Positions 9,163 through 20,079 of a stretch of DNA of 64,000 nucleotides are shown here, piece after piece. Position 1 is the stretch's first letter, and each line of letters opens with the position of its first letter. The translations under genes and the position numbers were made by a program. The DNA lies in contig JAJEKV010000161.1 in NCBI GenBank assembly GCA_021234155.1, positions 157,867-221,866 of the forward strand, given 5' to 3'. The DNA comes from Isoetes taiwanensis. Its lineage: Eukaryota; Streptophyta; Lycopodiopsida; Isoetales; Isoetaceae. The notes below the pieces were generated by a model, which saw only the letters and a program-made list of their open reading frames with translations, did not search any database and was not told the origin of the DNA.

Positions 9163-11392
9163 TGCTGCCACATTTTGTGGCAGCATGGGAAAGATTCTAC
9201 ATCTTAAGATTTTTGCAAGCCACCAATGTTTCACTTTCAGAATCTATTTACAGTTGTGGAGACTTACATCCATAAGGACCTGAATATTATTAGAGCTTTG
9301 AAGAATTCTTTGTTGAAGAACTAAGGAAGGACATTCATGAGGATATCTCAATAGATCAAGCATCAAACAAAGGAGAGAAGAAGCCAAGCAGTCTAAGTTT
9401 TTGAAGAGATTTGAAGATTGGAAGACCCCCCAAGATTATTATGGTATGTGCAATCAAGTTTTTGGTTTATGGCTCCATTGCTACTACCTTTTTGCCACCT
9501 CCTCTCCATTAACCCTACCAAATATCTTCATTCCTTTACCACTTATTTCTCATTTGACAATATTTTTTGTCTAGTCAAAAGATCCATGCTCAAACTCATA
9601 CACACACTCATACTCCACACTTCCATCTCACTAGAAGTTCTATGTTCAAAAATGGCAATAACCCCTCACACCTTGCAAAAAATAATATCTAAAGGTGGTA
9701 AAGCTCAATATGCAAAGATGGCCAAAGAAGAGATGAAGATCCACATGACATTTGAAAGGCCACATCATCACCATACCACCATCCACCTCATCACCCATGC
9801 CATACACGTGGCACTCATTTTTACAAATCATCACAAATCTTTTGATCAGACAAAAAGTTGAGTCAAGTGCCTAGCCACGTCATCCTCCACCTCATACCCA
9901 TGGTTTTTGCCTAGTCATCTTTTCTTGCCACCTCATACCCATGTGTTGACACTATGCAAGTTTTTGCAAAAAAATCAAGTTTTGTTTGACAAAAAGTCAA
10001 GTCCTTGCCTTATATTCCACTTTGGGAAAAAGAATATGCCATAATATTCCATCGAGACTATTGGTTTTCATTCTTGGGATTAGGTGTGGGTTATTAAAAA
10101 TATCAAAAAAATTTCCTATTCTACCCCATCCTAGTCACATTTCTACCCCCCACCAGCTCATCATCAATCCGCATCCCCCATTGGCACCATGTGGCATGTG
10201 GGCGGGTAGGAGCCGGTTCCCGTCATAGTGTACGCCAATTCGAAAAGGAATGCAAATTTACCCCTTTTATACCCGATTTTTTTTTTGGTGCGCTTTTGTG
10301 GGATATTTAAAAATTTCTCTGAGGAACTCTAATTTTCAAGAAGGCAAATCATGACTCTGATACCTCGCCTGATCATCCCGTGCCCGCCTAAACCCATAAA
10401 CAAACAAAATTCAAAAAAGCTTAACCTGATTTGCCAAGATTTGAACAAAACAGAGCCGTTTTAAGAGAAAAGAGATCTTGCACAAAATTTTTAGGGGCTA
10501 TACGCGTGAAGAAGATCGACCTGAAGCATTTCGAAGCCGGATTGATTGACTGCTTGTTGGATTTGCTCTCCTAGCCTTCAAATTCGGGAGATTGACAGGC
10601 TATTGAGATTATTGATCATTTAGGATTATTGACAAATTGATTTATTTTGAAAACTGTTCCTGAGACCATAAAGCTCGGGATGATTGATGTTTGATCTTTA
10701 GAGTGACCTTACGAATGAAAATCCGACCTTAGATTTAAATTCTGCCTTTTGACTGTCATCTGAGTTTGATCTAAATCTTAGAAGTCTTACAGTGTAAGTA
10801 TAGCTTAAAACGAGATGCACTAGATGTAGGAGTTATTTCCGAACCATAGCATTTGAAAACTCACAAAAAGGTTGTCTAGTTTTAGTTCTGTAAAAAATCA
10901 CTCTCTGTTTTGTGCACAGTCTGTCTAATAGCTCTTCTTGTTCAACCTTAGCAATAAAGATCACTATTCTTAGACAAATTATGTGTTGCCTCAAACTCAC
11001 AGACAAGTTAGAATAAGCCTGAGTTGACAAAATTAAAAAAGCTTGTGTGAAACCAAGTCTGGGAAAATTAGCTTGCTGCCAGAGGTATTGACCAATTTTT
11101 GACCTGGTCAGTGGCTTGATTTTGAACACCTTGCCCTACTACGTTCTGCCTAGACTTCTTAACATAGTTTCCCACACCTCTCTAGAAGATCCTACTGCAA
11201 GAATCCATTGCTTGCTTAAATTTCAAATGCCACGAGTTTCTACTCACTGTATTTTTTTTGCTTCAGGGAAAGCAGTTTGATCTTGAAAATATCAAGGTTA
11301 TTTTCAGGTTCTGAAGGATCAGAGTGGTTGTCTTAAGCAACCTGGAGGTTCTAAACCACTAAGTTGAAGGTTTGCCAGGAAAGCCTTCAACA
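9163..11392 (+). repeat. 5' LTR of outer gypsy element
   Basis: About 2,230 bases, starting TGCTGCCACATTTTGTGG and ending CCTTCAACA. It matches 38494-40798 along its full length. Relative to the 3' copy it lacks about 33 bases right after TGCTG and about 34 bases near 10345. A short hairpin GCCACATTTTGTGGC lies at the left edge. A TATTTAAAA at about 10304 is conserved in both LTRs and is the best promoter candidate. Confidence 0.85.
10304..10312 (+). promoter_or_regulatory. candidate LTR TATA box
   Basis: TATTTAAAA is kept in the other LTR at about 39679 in the same context (GTGGGATATTTAAAAATTTC). A TATA box in the last half of a plant gypsy LTR would place the R region downstream. Not proven. 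Confidence 0.35.
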
Positions 11393-11395
11393 TTT

Positions 11396-11414
11396 TGGAG
11401 GTCCTACCGAGATC
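11396..11414 (+). other. primer binding site, tRNA-Gln
   Basis: Three bases after the LTR end lies TGGAGGTCCTACCGAGATC. This is complementary to the CCA-ended 3' terminus of a plant tRNA-Gln (…TCTCGGTAGGACCT-CCA) as I know that tRNA. Confidence 0.7.
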
Positions 11415-11433
11415 TGCTCCTGGAATAGGACTC

Positions 11434-12614
11434 ATGGCTCCAAGAAGAGGAAATGATCATGCTGAGCATTCAGAATCACAAGAAAACCCTGAGAACTCTG
11501 CCTTGCCTCAGGGAATTAATGCAGTAGGAAGTACCTGTCTTCATCATCAAACCTATGAGCTTACTGTGCCAACTCCTGCACCAACCTTTGATCCTAGCAT
11601 AAATGCCAATTATTTTCTGAAAGTTTTTGAAGAGTATTACCAGGATCATGGGCACAAGAAGGGTTGCAAGTTCTCAGAATTCAATAAATGTTTTAAAAAT
11701 GAGGAGGTGAGAGCTTGGATGGACTATGTCATTGCCTTGGGGACAAAAACTTGGGAGGAAATTGTGCCAAAGTTCTTATCTAGATTTGGAAAGCTTGTAA
11801 AACCAAGAGAGTTGGCCCTGAAACTGCATTCATTTCATATCAAACATGGTGAAACTATTCACCAATACACTGAAAGATTCAATACTTACCTTCTCAAGTG
11901 TTAAACTAAGCAAGTGCCACACCATACCCTGGATTTAGTAGCAGCTTTCATTAATGGACTGAGTGACAGACCCAGGGTACACAAGAAAATGACCAGGATC
12001 CAAGATTCAGAAGGCTTTGGTACTATACATCAGGCGTTCACAAAAACCACAGAATTAGCAGATTTATATTTTTGTTCAACTGAGACCATGCGTTTTACTA
12101 ATGATCCTTTTTCTCGAGTTTGGCGAGGAATATACATCATCAATGCCAATTTATCTTTGTCGCGAGAAGGAGAAGAAGAATATGAAAGTTGAAAGGGTAA
12201 ATTTTGCTCCTGCTGCTTGATTCAAAATCTGAGCTGACCAAAATGGCAGAAGCATTGGCTGAAGTTACAAGACAACTCCAAGAACTAAAAGCCTCGAAAC
12301 CTGAGAAGAGAATCTTCCCACCCTGTGTGCATTGTTTGAGAGATAGTCATTCATCTGACATTTGCTATTACAGGCCTTGTCTAAAGTGTGCCAGGAGAGG
12401 TCATTTTGGCAGGGAGTGTCCTATTTGCACATTTTGCAAAGGTGTAGGCCATCTTGAAGACAAATGTAATGTCAAGGAATATTTTGCGGCGAGGGGCGGC
12501 CAAAGGCGTGAGAAACAAGTGCATCTGTTAGATTTGTGCAGGAAATGGAAGATCAAGAGGAAGTTCATACCAGAGGAATGTAGGAGTCAAAAGGTAAGGA
12601 AACAGAGCTTGTGA
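11434..12614 (+). pseudogene. gag of outer gypsy, three zinc knuckles
   Basis: The first ATG after the primer site is at 11434 (MAPRRGNDHAEHSESQEN). A capsid-like helical region follows, with FDPSINANYFLKVFEEYY, KTWEEIVPKFLSRFG and KHGETIHQYTERFNTYL, the last typical of the retrotransposon gag domain. A TAA at 11902-11904 interrupts the frame, which then resumes in register. A frameshift occurs near 12200. From 12324 to about 12467 there are three consecutive CX2CX4HX4C knuckles: CVHCLRDSHSSDIC, CLKCARRGHFGREC and CTFCKGVGHLEDKC. Most plant gypsy gags have one or two. In an active element this protein would form the virus-like particle and bind the RNA. Confidence 0.8.
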
Positions 12615-12823
12615 CTAAAGAGGAACACTCAGCAAAAGAAAAAAACAATGGAGACAAAATGCCTCATCCTCCTACTCAAAAATTTACTCATCAGGAAAAA
12701 GAGAAGAACAATGAAGCCAATCGGGTATTACCACTTCCCCCAGCTCAAAGATTTATCAAAAAAGATAAAGAGGGAGAGATTTAGAAATCTTGCTAAAAAA
12801 ATTCAAAGATAAGCATAGATTTA

Positions 12824-13294
12824 TTGACCTTGCTTAGGATTGCTCCTTCATACAGAAAAAAGTTGCTTAGCCTAAACAGGGAAGAAGAGGAGACTCTCAC
12901 AAACCACATTGGTGAGTTTGTATTACCACAGGATGATGCTAATCCAGGTCCTTTTACTTGTGTTGCAAGCATTGGTAAAAAAATGCTAACCAAAGTCTTA
13001 TTGGATGGAGGTTCTCCTTTGAATGTGATGCCACATCACATCATGAAGTCTTGTGGTTTAGAGGTGGACAAGAGAGCACCTAAGGTTTTAAAATCCTTTT
13101 CAAACACAAAGATCCATCCCATAGGTATAGTCAGCAGCGTTTTAATTGATATTAAAGGCATTGTTGTAGCTGCTAGTTTTGTGGTTGTTGCTTTTGAAGG
13201 GGTGAATGAGAATACTGACATATATGATTTACTTTTGGGCAAGAGGTGGCTCTCAATAGTGGATGCAAGACCAATCTGGTCTAAAGGAAAGTGA
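12824..13294 (+). pseudogene. aspartic protease domain of outer gypsy
   Basis: A 156-codon open piece contains LTNHIGEFVLPQDDAN, then KVLLDGGSPLNVMPHHIM with the active-site triplet as D-G-G (12998-13015) instead of D-T/S-G, and the second conserved element DIYDLLLGKRWL. This layout is that of plant Tat-type proteases that cut the gag-pol polyprotein. It is joined to gag by about 200 bases of Lys/Glu-rich coding-like DNA with a stop (12615-12823). Confidence 0.75.
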
Positions 13295-13439
13295 CTATTT
13301 ACAATAGAGGCTGGTGAATTAGAAGCCTTAAATTTCATTGAGATGGACATGCTATCCCAAAGTCCTTATGGGAGTATGAGGCTCCTTTGCCCCTACAATT
13401 GCAACAAGTTCAACAATGGGTACAAATTAATACTGACCC

Positions 13440-13835
13440 GGGTAAGCATGCTTATATGTGGTTTGATGGAGGAATTTCTAAAAATTGAATGTGGTGCTTG
13501 TCTTTGCAATTATCAAAGATAATTCTAATAAGCTCCTAGCTAAGGTTGGCGAGAATTCATCGGATATCACATCAAATGTGGCAAAATACAGGGGCTCTCT
13601 TAGCAGGACTACAAGAAGCCAACATTTAGGAATAGATGAGCTTGTTGTTTTTGGAGACTCACAGTTGATCTGCAAGCAGGTGTCGGGTGAATACCAAACA
13701 AAAAATCAGGATAGGGCAGTTCTAAAAGATATTCAACAAATGGGAGATACATCATGTGCCTAGGGAATTCAATCCAGAGGCTGATGCACTTTGCGGAAAT
13801 GTACTGTTGGAACATTTGGCTGAGGGTGCTATCAA
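13440..13835 (+). pseudogene. archaeal-type RNase H domain upstream of RT
   Basis: KHAYMWFDGGISKN, NKLLAKVGENSSDITSNVAK, LVVFGDSQLICKQVSGEY and EFNPEADAL (other frame) are the successive motifs of the extra RNase H (aRNH) seen in Tat-lineage plant elements. The first catalytic Asp (FDGG, about 13462), the third (GDSQ, about 13650) and the last (EADAL) are present. The second acidic residue, usually Glu in NVAEYR, is Lys here. A stop after ISKN and a frameshift near 13760 break it. Its place between protease and reverse transcriptase is notable. Confidence 0.75.
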
Positions 13836-13979
13836 TGAAGAGGAGTTGGAAAGGAAGGAATTACAACAACTTTATCCTATACTAGTGATTAATGCTAGTG
13901 AAGAAAAGCGAGGTCAAAAGAATTGAAAATCTAGAAGAATGGCGGGGAGAGAACACTTTATGTAGGGGATTTATTTCAA

Positions 13980-14711
13980 GAAGAAGATGAAAGCAAAGTT
14001 ATAGAATTTTTTGAAGAGTGAAGTGATGTCTTTGCTGGGATTACAATGGTGAGGGGGTGTAGACAAGAAAATATGTGAGTTCGAGATAAAAACAAAAGAA
14101 GGCATGAAACCCGGTGATGTAAAGGTTGAGAAGAATTAATGGATCATTGCTGACTTTGGTCGGGGAAAAGTTGAACAAAATGAAAGATCTTTGGAGTGAT
14201 ATCAAAAATTATAAATCGAGAATGGTTATCTTGCATAGTTCTGTTGAAAAAAGAACAAGACAATCGGGATATGCATTGATTCTGAGAGATCTTAATAAAG
14301 CTCTGAGTCAAGGATTGTTATCCCTTGCCTTTTTGGAAGAAGTGCTACATGCGGTAGCATGTAAGGAAATTACTCATTTTAGGATGGTTTTGAGGTTTCA
14401 ATCAGATTAGCATAAAGGAGGAAGATCAAACCAAAAGCGCCTTCATCACACCTTGGGGTAATTTTGCAATGAGAAAAATGCCATTTGGACTAATGAATGC
14501 TTCAGCTACTTTCGAGAGAGCCATGGATACTATCTTCAAGGAGATGCCTACCAATCATTTGGTGTTCTTAGATGATTTGTGTTTAGGTACGACTATCAAT
14601 GAACATTACAATTATCGACCAAATTGTGTTCATTATGCGGAGCGAGGAGGAGTGAGTCTAAATCCAAAAAATGTGTTTTCTTTTGTTCAAAGGGGATTTA
14701 CTTGGCCATGA
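13980..14711 (+). pseudogene. reverse transcriptase domain of outer gypsy
   Basis: The N-terminal part is badly damaged. RDLNKALSQGLLSLAFLEE and VLHAVACKEITHF stand where the family has DFRDLNKA...YPLPFLEEVLHAVAGKE...FLDGFSG, so the catalytic Asp of that block is not readable. The middle is better kept, with SIKEEDQTKSAF, MRKMPFGLMNASATFERAM and NHLVFLDDLCLG, where FLDD replaces the usual Y-x-DD box. About 700 bases downstream (14712-15400) hold faint RNase H remnants such as RAIGLALLSEDDGIIAFSSK. Confidence 0.75.
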
Positions 14712-15428
14712 AGTATCTCTTGAAGGAATCGGTGGTGCAAGCAAATTGGAAGCATTGAGGAGGTGACACCACCAAAACCCTCAAAGCGAGGTCAAGAGTT
14801 TTCACACACCATTAGTCCTATTGCTAAGTTAACCAAGGTTGGGAAATTTTCCAAAAATGAGAGCAAACATATTTTGATAAATCGGGATAATGTTTGCGGG
14901 ATGCTGACAAAATTATAGAGTCCCTTTGCAATTCTACTCTCTTAAAACCTCTGATCACACAAAGGCCTTCCTTTGCCTATATAAGTGTTACTAAAAGAGC
15001 TATAGGTCTAGCATTGCTTTCTGAGGATGATGGGATCATAGCCTTTTCAAGCAAAATCTAGTCGAGACTAAACTTCGGATATCAAAAACTAGAGAAAAGT
15101 CTTTCTTTGCACTCATGTTCCCTCTTGGAGAAACAAGGACACTAGCTGCTTTGACGACCATACACAAGTCTTCATGAGGCAAAATCCATTGACACTTTTG
15201 TTTGCCAAGAATCTACCCAAAGGCAAAACTATGCGGTGAGCTTGCAAGGTCTGAAATTCGATATTATTGAAGATCCTAGTGCTTATCTAACTAACATGAT
15301 GTTTGAATATGAGGATCAAGAAGGTTTGAATGTGAAAATCACTCTTGACATGGTGGCTTTTAGCAATGAGATCTTGGATTGGCGGTGACATTAAATATTA
15401 TTTGGAGCATCTTTGAGTCACCCAAAAG

Positions 15429-16643
15429 ATGAATAGCAATCAGTTGAGGAGGTTCAAAGAAAAGTGCAAAACTTTCAGACTCATTGGGGATGTGTTATGC
15501 AAGGTAGACAAAGAAGGTGTGCTATTTAGATGTGTTGACAAGGATGAAGCAGAATTGATCATAGATGCATGCCATGAGGGCATTTGTGGAGGACATTTTC
15601 TTTGCGGACACTCTGACAAAAAAAAAATTATGAGGTCGAGGATATTTTTGGCCAACTTTATTTAAGGATTGCTATAATAAAATTAAATCTTTGTCATAAG
15701 TGTCGGATTTTTGGCAAGAGAACATTGCAACCAGCACCTCTTACCGCCATAGTGTCACCTGGACCATTTCAAATTTGGGGATTAGACTTCATAGGGCCCT
15801 TAGACCCTCCCTCATCTACTCAACATCAGTATATTTTGGTTGCAACTGATTACTTCACCAAATGGGCGGAAATTTTGTACCTCTTAGGGAAGCCAATTCT
15901 TTCACAACTGCTAGATTCTTGCATGAAAATATCTGCAGCAGGTTTGGTATTCCTTTTAAAATCATATCTGATAGGGGGACTCAATTTGTTAACCAAGTTA
16001 TTGCCACACTCCTGAGCATTCTTAAAGTCAAACATGTTAAAAGCTCAGCATACTATCCACAAGGCAATGGTCAGGCTGAATCAACTAACAAGGTTCTTAA
16101 GTCTATATTGCAAAAGACTGTTAGTCTATCCAAAAGAGACTGGCATGTAAAGCTTTATGATGCTTTATGGGCCTACAGAACCACTGTCAAGAACTCTACC
16201 AAACACACACCTTTTAGTTTGGTCTATGGTGTGGAATCTGTAGTTCCTGTAGAACTTAAGTTACCCTCACTCAGATTGGCTCACATGATCAATTTGGAAA
16301 TGGAGGAGGCTGTGAGAGAGAGATGTGTCAGGTTAATGCAACTGGAAGAACAAAGATATGAAGCAGAATAGTATATCATGCTAAAAAAGGCCAAGGATAT
16401 TGCAGCCTTCAAAAGGCTGCTCAAAAAAAGGAATTAGTTATGAAGTGGAATAAAGCAAGGGAAAATACTGCAAGCAAACTTGAAAATCTATGGGAAGGGC
16501 CTTTTGAAGTGATAGGTATAGCAGGGAAAGACTCATACTGGTTGAAATCTGTAAGTGAAGACTATGAGCTGCCCAATCCTATCAACATTATGCATCTGAA
16601 GAGGTACTGGCAACAACATGTTGCATTATGTCTGTTTGTATGA
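15429..16643 (+). pseudogene. integrase of outer gypsy, DDE present but frame-shifted
   Basis: The H2C2 zinc-binding part is partly visible (ACHEGICGGHFLCGHSDK, then CHKCRIFGK in another frame). The catalytic core has all three acidic residues: IWGLDFIGPLDPP (about 15780), FKIISDRGTQFVNQ (about 15965) and YYPQGNGQAESTNK (about 16060). The core ends with WAYRTTVKNSTKHTPF. A frameshift near 15875 and a stop at 16369 break it. The last piece (16440-16643) contains LWEGPFEVIGI and INIMHLKRYW, the GPY/F-like end. No chromodomain follows, consistent with the Tat/Athila side of plant gypsy elements. Confidence 0.85.
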
Positions 16644-17164
16644 TTTGAAAAGCATTTTTAGTGAAGTTAGGTTCCAAGTTGTACTTAGGTCATAGTTACG
16701 GATCACGGATCACGAATCACGATCACGGCATGCTTTCGAAAAAAAGCGAATACAAAATATGAAAAACGAATACAAAAAATACGGCATACCACTTAAAACG
16801 TTTAGAACATAGTATAGAACATAGTTCAAAACATAAAACAGAGTTTAAAACACATCAGCATAAATTTATACATCAGCACAATATACATGAACCTGATACA
16901 AAATATACATCAGCATTTGGTGTCATTGGATCCAATATATCATTGGACATAACAATGTTTTCTTCATGAACAATATGAGAGAATGCAATGGATATAGAAC
17001 AATGGTTTCTTTATAAACAATATGAGAGAATGCATAAAAGTCATAAACAATATAAGTAGTCTATTTAAGAGAGCAGATAAAACGTGGAAGCAGGCATATA
17101 AAGCAGATAAATGGTTTCCAAGTAAAGGCTTACTTGTTAGTTAATACAAATTATAATGCTCCTT

Positions 17165-17575
17165 CATAGTGCGAATTTGATACATGCATTGAACTTCTCC
17201 AGTTTCATATTTTCACTCCATAAATTCAGTCCTTTAAATTTTGTTGGCATCAGCCCCTGCTTTGTCAAATATTACGGATTATAGAATTTGCTCAAATGGC
17301 GTGCACCACTATCGCATAAAATCGTTATAATTGTGTGCCACTTTCGAGCGGCACCAACACAATTCATTCTTTGATGAGCTTCGGGGAAAGGACCATCTTC
17401 CCTCAATAGAAACCATAAACCAGAAACACAAAATTTTGTAGAAAGAAAGGACATAAAATAAACATGAATGGACAAATATACCTTGAAATTTCTACAGCTT
17501 CTGCATCACTGCCACGGAACGCTCGATCAAGTTTGAAGAGCATAAAGTTTCTTGTTAACCTATTGATCAGTAGAG
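17165..17575 (-). pseudogene. captured 3' part of a PLP-dependent cysteine-synthase-like gene
   Basis: On the minus strand, one exon (17575-17482) encodes INRLTRNFMLFKLDRAFRG followed by SDAEAVEISR, ending at a GT splice donor. After about 70 bases of intron a second exon (from 17412) reads FLLREDGPFPEAHQRMNCVG, KWHTIITILCDSGARHLSKF and, past a stop, YLTKQGLMPTKFKGLNLW. This is the C-terminal region of the fold-type II PLP enzymes related to cysteine synthase in plants, where SSAMNCVGAVR and TIVTILCDSG are typical. The intron is retained, so the capture was at DNA level. The acceptor AG is no longer visible and there is an in-frame stop. It contains no catalytic lysine region and cannot make an enzyme. 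Confidence 0.75.
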
Positions 17576-17726
17576 TTTTTCTGAACTAAACTCAATTCTT
17601 AAGTTTGTGCTTCAGACCCATGCAAGCCGCCTTACACTCGCGCATCGGATCCTTTTGTTCTTCACACCAAATACCCATGCAAGCCTGTAGCCCAGCCCAC
17701 ATCACCAAATCATTATCTTGTTCAAA

Positions 17727-17880
17727 CTAAAAAGTATGGATGGCTGAAACATGTCCGGCTAAACTAAATCTAGAGGCGTTCTTTGCCGGTGATTTCTTTG
17801 GTTTCCCCTGCTGCCGTCGTTGCCCGCCGGATCGAGCGAGTCGGCCGTGAAATCGAGGAGAGGAAGGCGTTTTTTTTGTT
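17727..17880. other. GC-rich block inside the hAT-like element, origin unknown
   Basis: Bases about 17755-17870 are much richer in GC (GTTGCCCGCCGGATCGAGCG) than the rest of the element. They could be a second captured exon or 5' leader. No protein match was recognised in any frame. Confidence 0.3.
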
Positions 17881-18326
17881 GGACATTCACTTTTAATCAA
17901 AAGTTTTGGTTTTGTTTTGTTACAAACAACGGATGTAAACAACGGAAAATACGCCGTATTAAGAAAAAAATGCCGTATTTGACAACCGTATTTTTGGACC
18001 ACCGTATTCCGTATTTAATATGGATTTCTTAAAAATACCTTATTTTTTGTTTTATACGAAAAATACGGCCGTATTTGGTAACTATGACTTAGGTCATGAA
18101 TTTGAAAACTTAAGAAATTGGAAAAACATTTGAAAACAAAAAAAAACTTTGGTCTGCAGATGCTTGATTAGTTAAGTTCATCTAAATATTAGATTTGCTT
18201 TAATATGTGTGTTGTTTTAGAGTTGTCTTTCTGCTAAAGAGTGTAGTGTGCAGCTTCAGCAGGTCATATTAGCTAAAAAGATGTTGTCTTCAAGAGATTC
18301 GAGTTCCATTTGTTAGTAATTTCCAT

Positions 18327-18895
18327 GCAGGTTCACCAGTTGACCATCATTCATTTGCACATCAGTTGTCTTGCCTAGCATCAAAGCCTTATTTCATATC
18401 CATACCATTTGAGCAAGCTCTGCCAAATCAACTTCCCATCAAGCAGGCTTGCAAAATACTGATCATGTTGATTGTTATGCAGGTGCACCAGTTTATCATT
18501 ATTCATCTGCACGATAGTTGCCTTGCTTACCATCAAAGCCTTATTCTATATCCATACCATTTGAGCAAGATCTGCCAAATCAACTTCCCATCAGACAGGC
18601 TTGCAAATGCTAATTAGTTTGGCTATCATGCAGGTTCACCAGTTGACCATCATTCATTTGCACATCAGTTGTCTTGCCTAGCATCAAAACCTTATTTCAT
18701 ATCCATACCATTTGAGCAAGCTCTGCCAAATCAATTTCCCATCAAGCAGGCTTGCAAAATACTGATCATGTTGATTTGTCATGCAGGTGCACCAGTTTAT
18801 CATTATTCATCTGCACAATAGTTGCCTTGCTTACCATCAAAGCCTTATTCTATATCCATACCATTTGAGCAAGCTCTGCCAAATCAACTTCCCAT
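18327..18895 (+). repeat. tandem array of about 152-bp units, two alternating types
   Basis: Units start at 18327, 18480, 18630 and 18783 (153, 150 and 153 bp apart), each with GCAGGT(T/G)CACCAGTT and CATACCATTTGAGCAAG. Units 1 and 3 share one set of variants (TTCACCAGTTGACC) and units 2 and 4 another (TGCACCAGTTTATC), so a two-unit block was duplicated. The fourth unit is cut at 18895 by the DUF7869-type transposon and its missing end, plus the start of a further unit, is at 38284-38440. The array belongs to the untranslated 3' region of the outer gypsy. Confidence 0.85.
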
Positions 18896-18902
18896 AAGCA
18901 TC

Positions 18903-18924
18903 ATTCCATTAAAGTGGGACTCAT
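18903..18924 (+). repeat. left terminal inverted repeat of DUF7869-type transposon
   Basis: ATTCCATTAAAGTGGGACTCAT in direct orientation. GACTCATCC and GGGACTCATAC follow within 50 bases as subterminal repeats. Confidence 0.8.
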
Positions 18925-19131
18925 CCTGAGGGGGGAGACTCATCCATATAAAATGGGACTCATACAAAAAAACATAGATTTCATTGAAAGATGAGATAGA
19001 GATACACATCATAGTATAAGCAGAAAGTCATGTTTTAATCATACATTTTACAGTTTGTGGGTCGAGTATTTTCTCAACTGCCCCACCTATTTTTTCTCAT
19101 AGAATTTACAAACCACGAGTTGGGAACCACC

Positions 19132-20079
19132 TCATGGATTTGATGCACTCTCATGGTTTTCTCTGCTCTCATACAATTCAATGGCATGGAGGTTGCTCAT
19201 GGCTTTGTCCATTTCCTTCTTGGGGATCTTGTGAGTCTTGTCTTTTGTGATATGGCAAGTTGGGTATGACCAAACTACACACTCCACCAACTTTCTCCTG
19301 ACTGGATCAGCAGGGTTCACTCTCCACCTCTTCTCCCAGCGATTCGATTGTCTTTGCCCTTTCAAGTCTCCCCTCTTATGCCTTCCAACAGGTTCCCAGT
19401 ACTGAATTTGGAACCCAGGATGAATCTCTTCTCCATCAGGCATGCTTGTGGTTACATCAGAGATTGCCACCCCCAACCATATTGGACAATCCTCATCATC
19501 AGGTCTTACCAGCACAAAGTAGCCTTCCTTGATGTCCTCGAAAGGATCCCACTCAGGAAGATCAAACCACTTTGGCTTTGAGGCTTTGCTTCCCACCCAC
19601 CACTTGGAGCCATTGTTCAAGCCAGTTATATCTGTGCGCCTTGCCCCTGGAGAACCCTGCCATCTAGACTCTGGCAAGAAACCGTCTTTCAACTTCTCTC
19701 CACATGGTTGTTCCGTTTCTAGGCATTTCACAACTTTCTCCCAGTAACTAATCAGAGAGTCCATGTGACTTTTCTTAAGAGAGGAGGTATGCTTGCCCTT
19801 TCTTACGTCCTCCCAATGCTTTATGTAATCTTCGATGCCCTTCACCAGCTGGCTAGAGTCTTTAATCGTCTTGAAGGGAGGAAGTGGGTTTGGCTCTCCA
19901 TTAGGAAGAAGAACTTCCCCAGAAGGGCCCCTTTTCCACATTTCAATCCCTTGCACTGGCATCCACAACTTGTCGCCTGGCCTCCACTTATATTGCATGA
20001 TTGGTATTCCATCTCTCACCCAGAACTTAAATTGAAGTGGCTTTGTGTGGCCTGTCAATTGATCCTTACCATCCAAAAG
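19132..20079 (-). pseudogene. C-terminal part of the DUF7869-type transposase
   Basis: An uninterrupted minus-strand frame of about 315 codons, beginning at the inner gypsy insertion site; there is no ATG of its own. It carries FWVRDGIPIMQYKWRPGDKL, aligned with VRDGIQYFNGRRDLEEKEW of the 7-kb relic. A Lys-rich helical middle comes next, then a compact domain with GYFVLVRPDDEDCPIWLGVA, FQIQYWEPVG and PADPVRRKLVECVVWSYPT. That last domain looks like a small beta-barrel (chromo or Tudor-like by impression only). When the AAAAG duplication is collapsed, the frame continues into 31.2 kb (FVEGYLLDGKDQLTG), so this is the 3' end of the gene split by the gypsy element. It is the best-preserved coding piece in the window. 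Confidence 0.7.

Larger units (their letters stand above)
16691..18086. mobile_element. non-autonomous hAT-like transposon carrying a gene fragment
   Basis: The ends are CATAGTTAC (16691) and GTAACTATG (18078-18086), 9-bp perfect terminal inverted repeats. A perfect 8-bp target duplication ACTTAGGT flanks it at 16683-16690 and 18087-18094. Eight-base duplications and CATAG-type ends are characteristic of hAT elements. Both subterminal regions are rich in AATACGG or CCGTATT words. There is no transposase, so it would need one in trans. It lies in the outer gypsy just after integrase and carries part of a cysteine-synthase-like gene. Confidence 0.85.

Noticed and set aside
18327-18895. CRISPR-like array
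   Set aside because: Units are about 152 bp, contiguous, without spacers, and the context is a plant retrotransposon.
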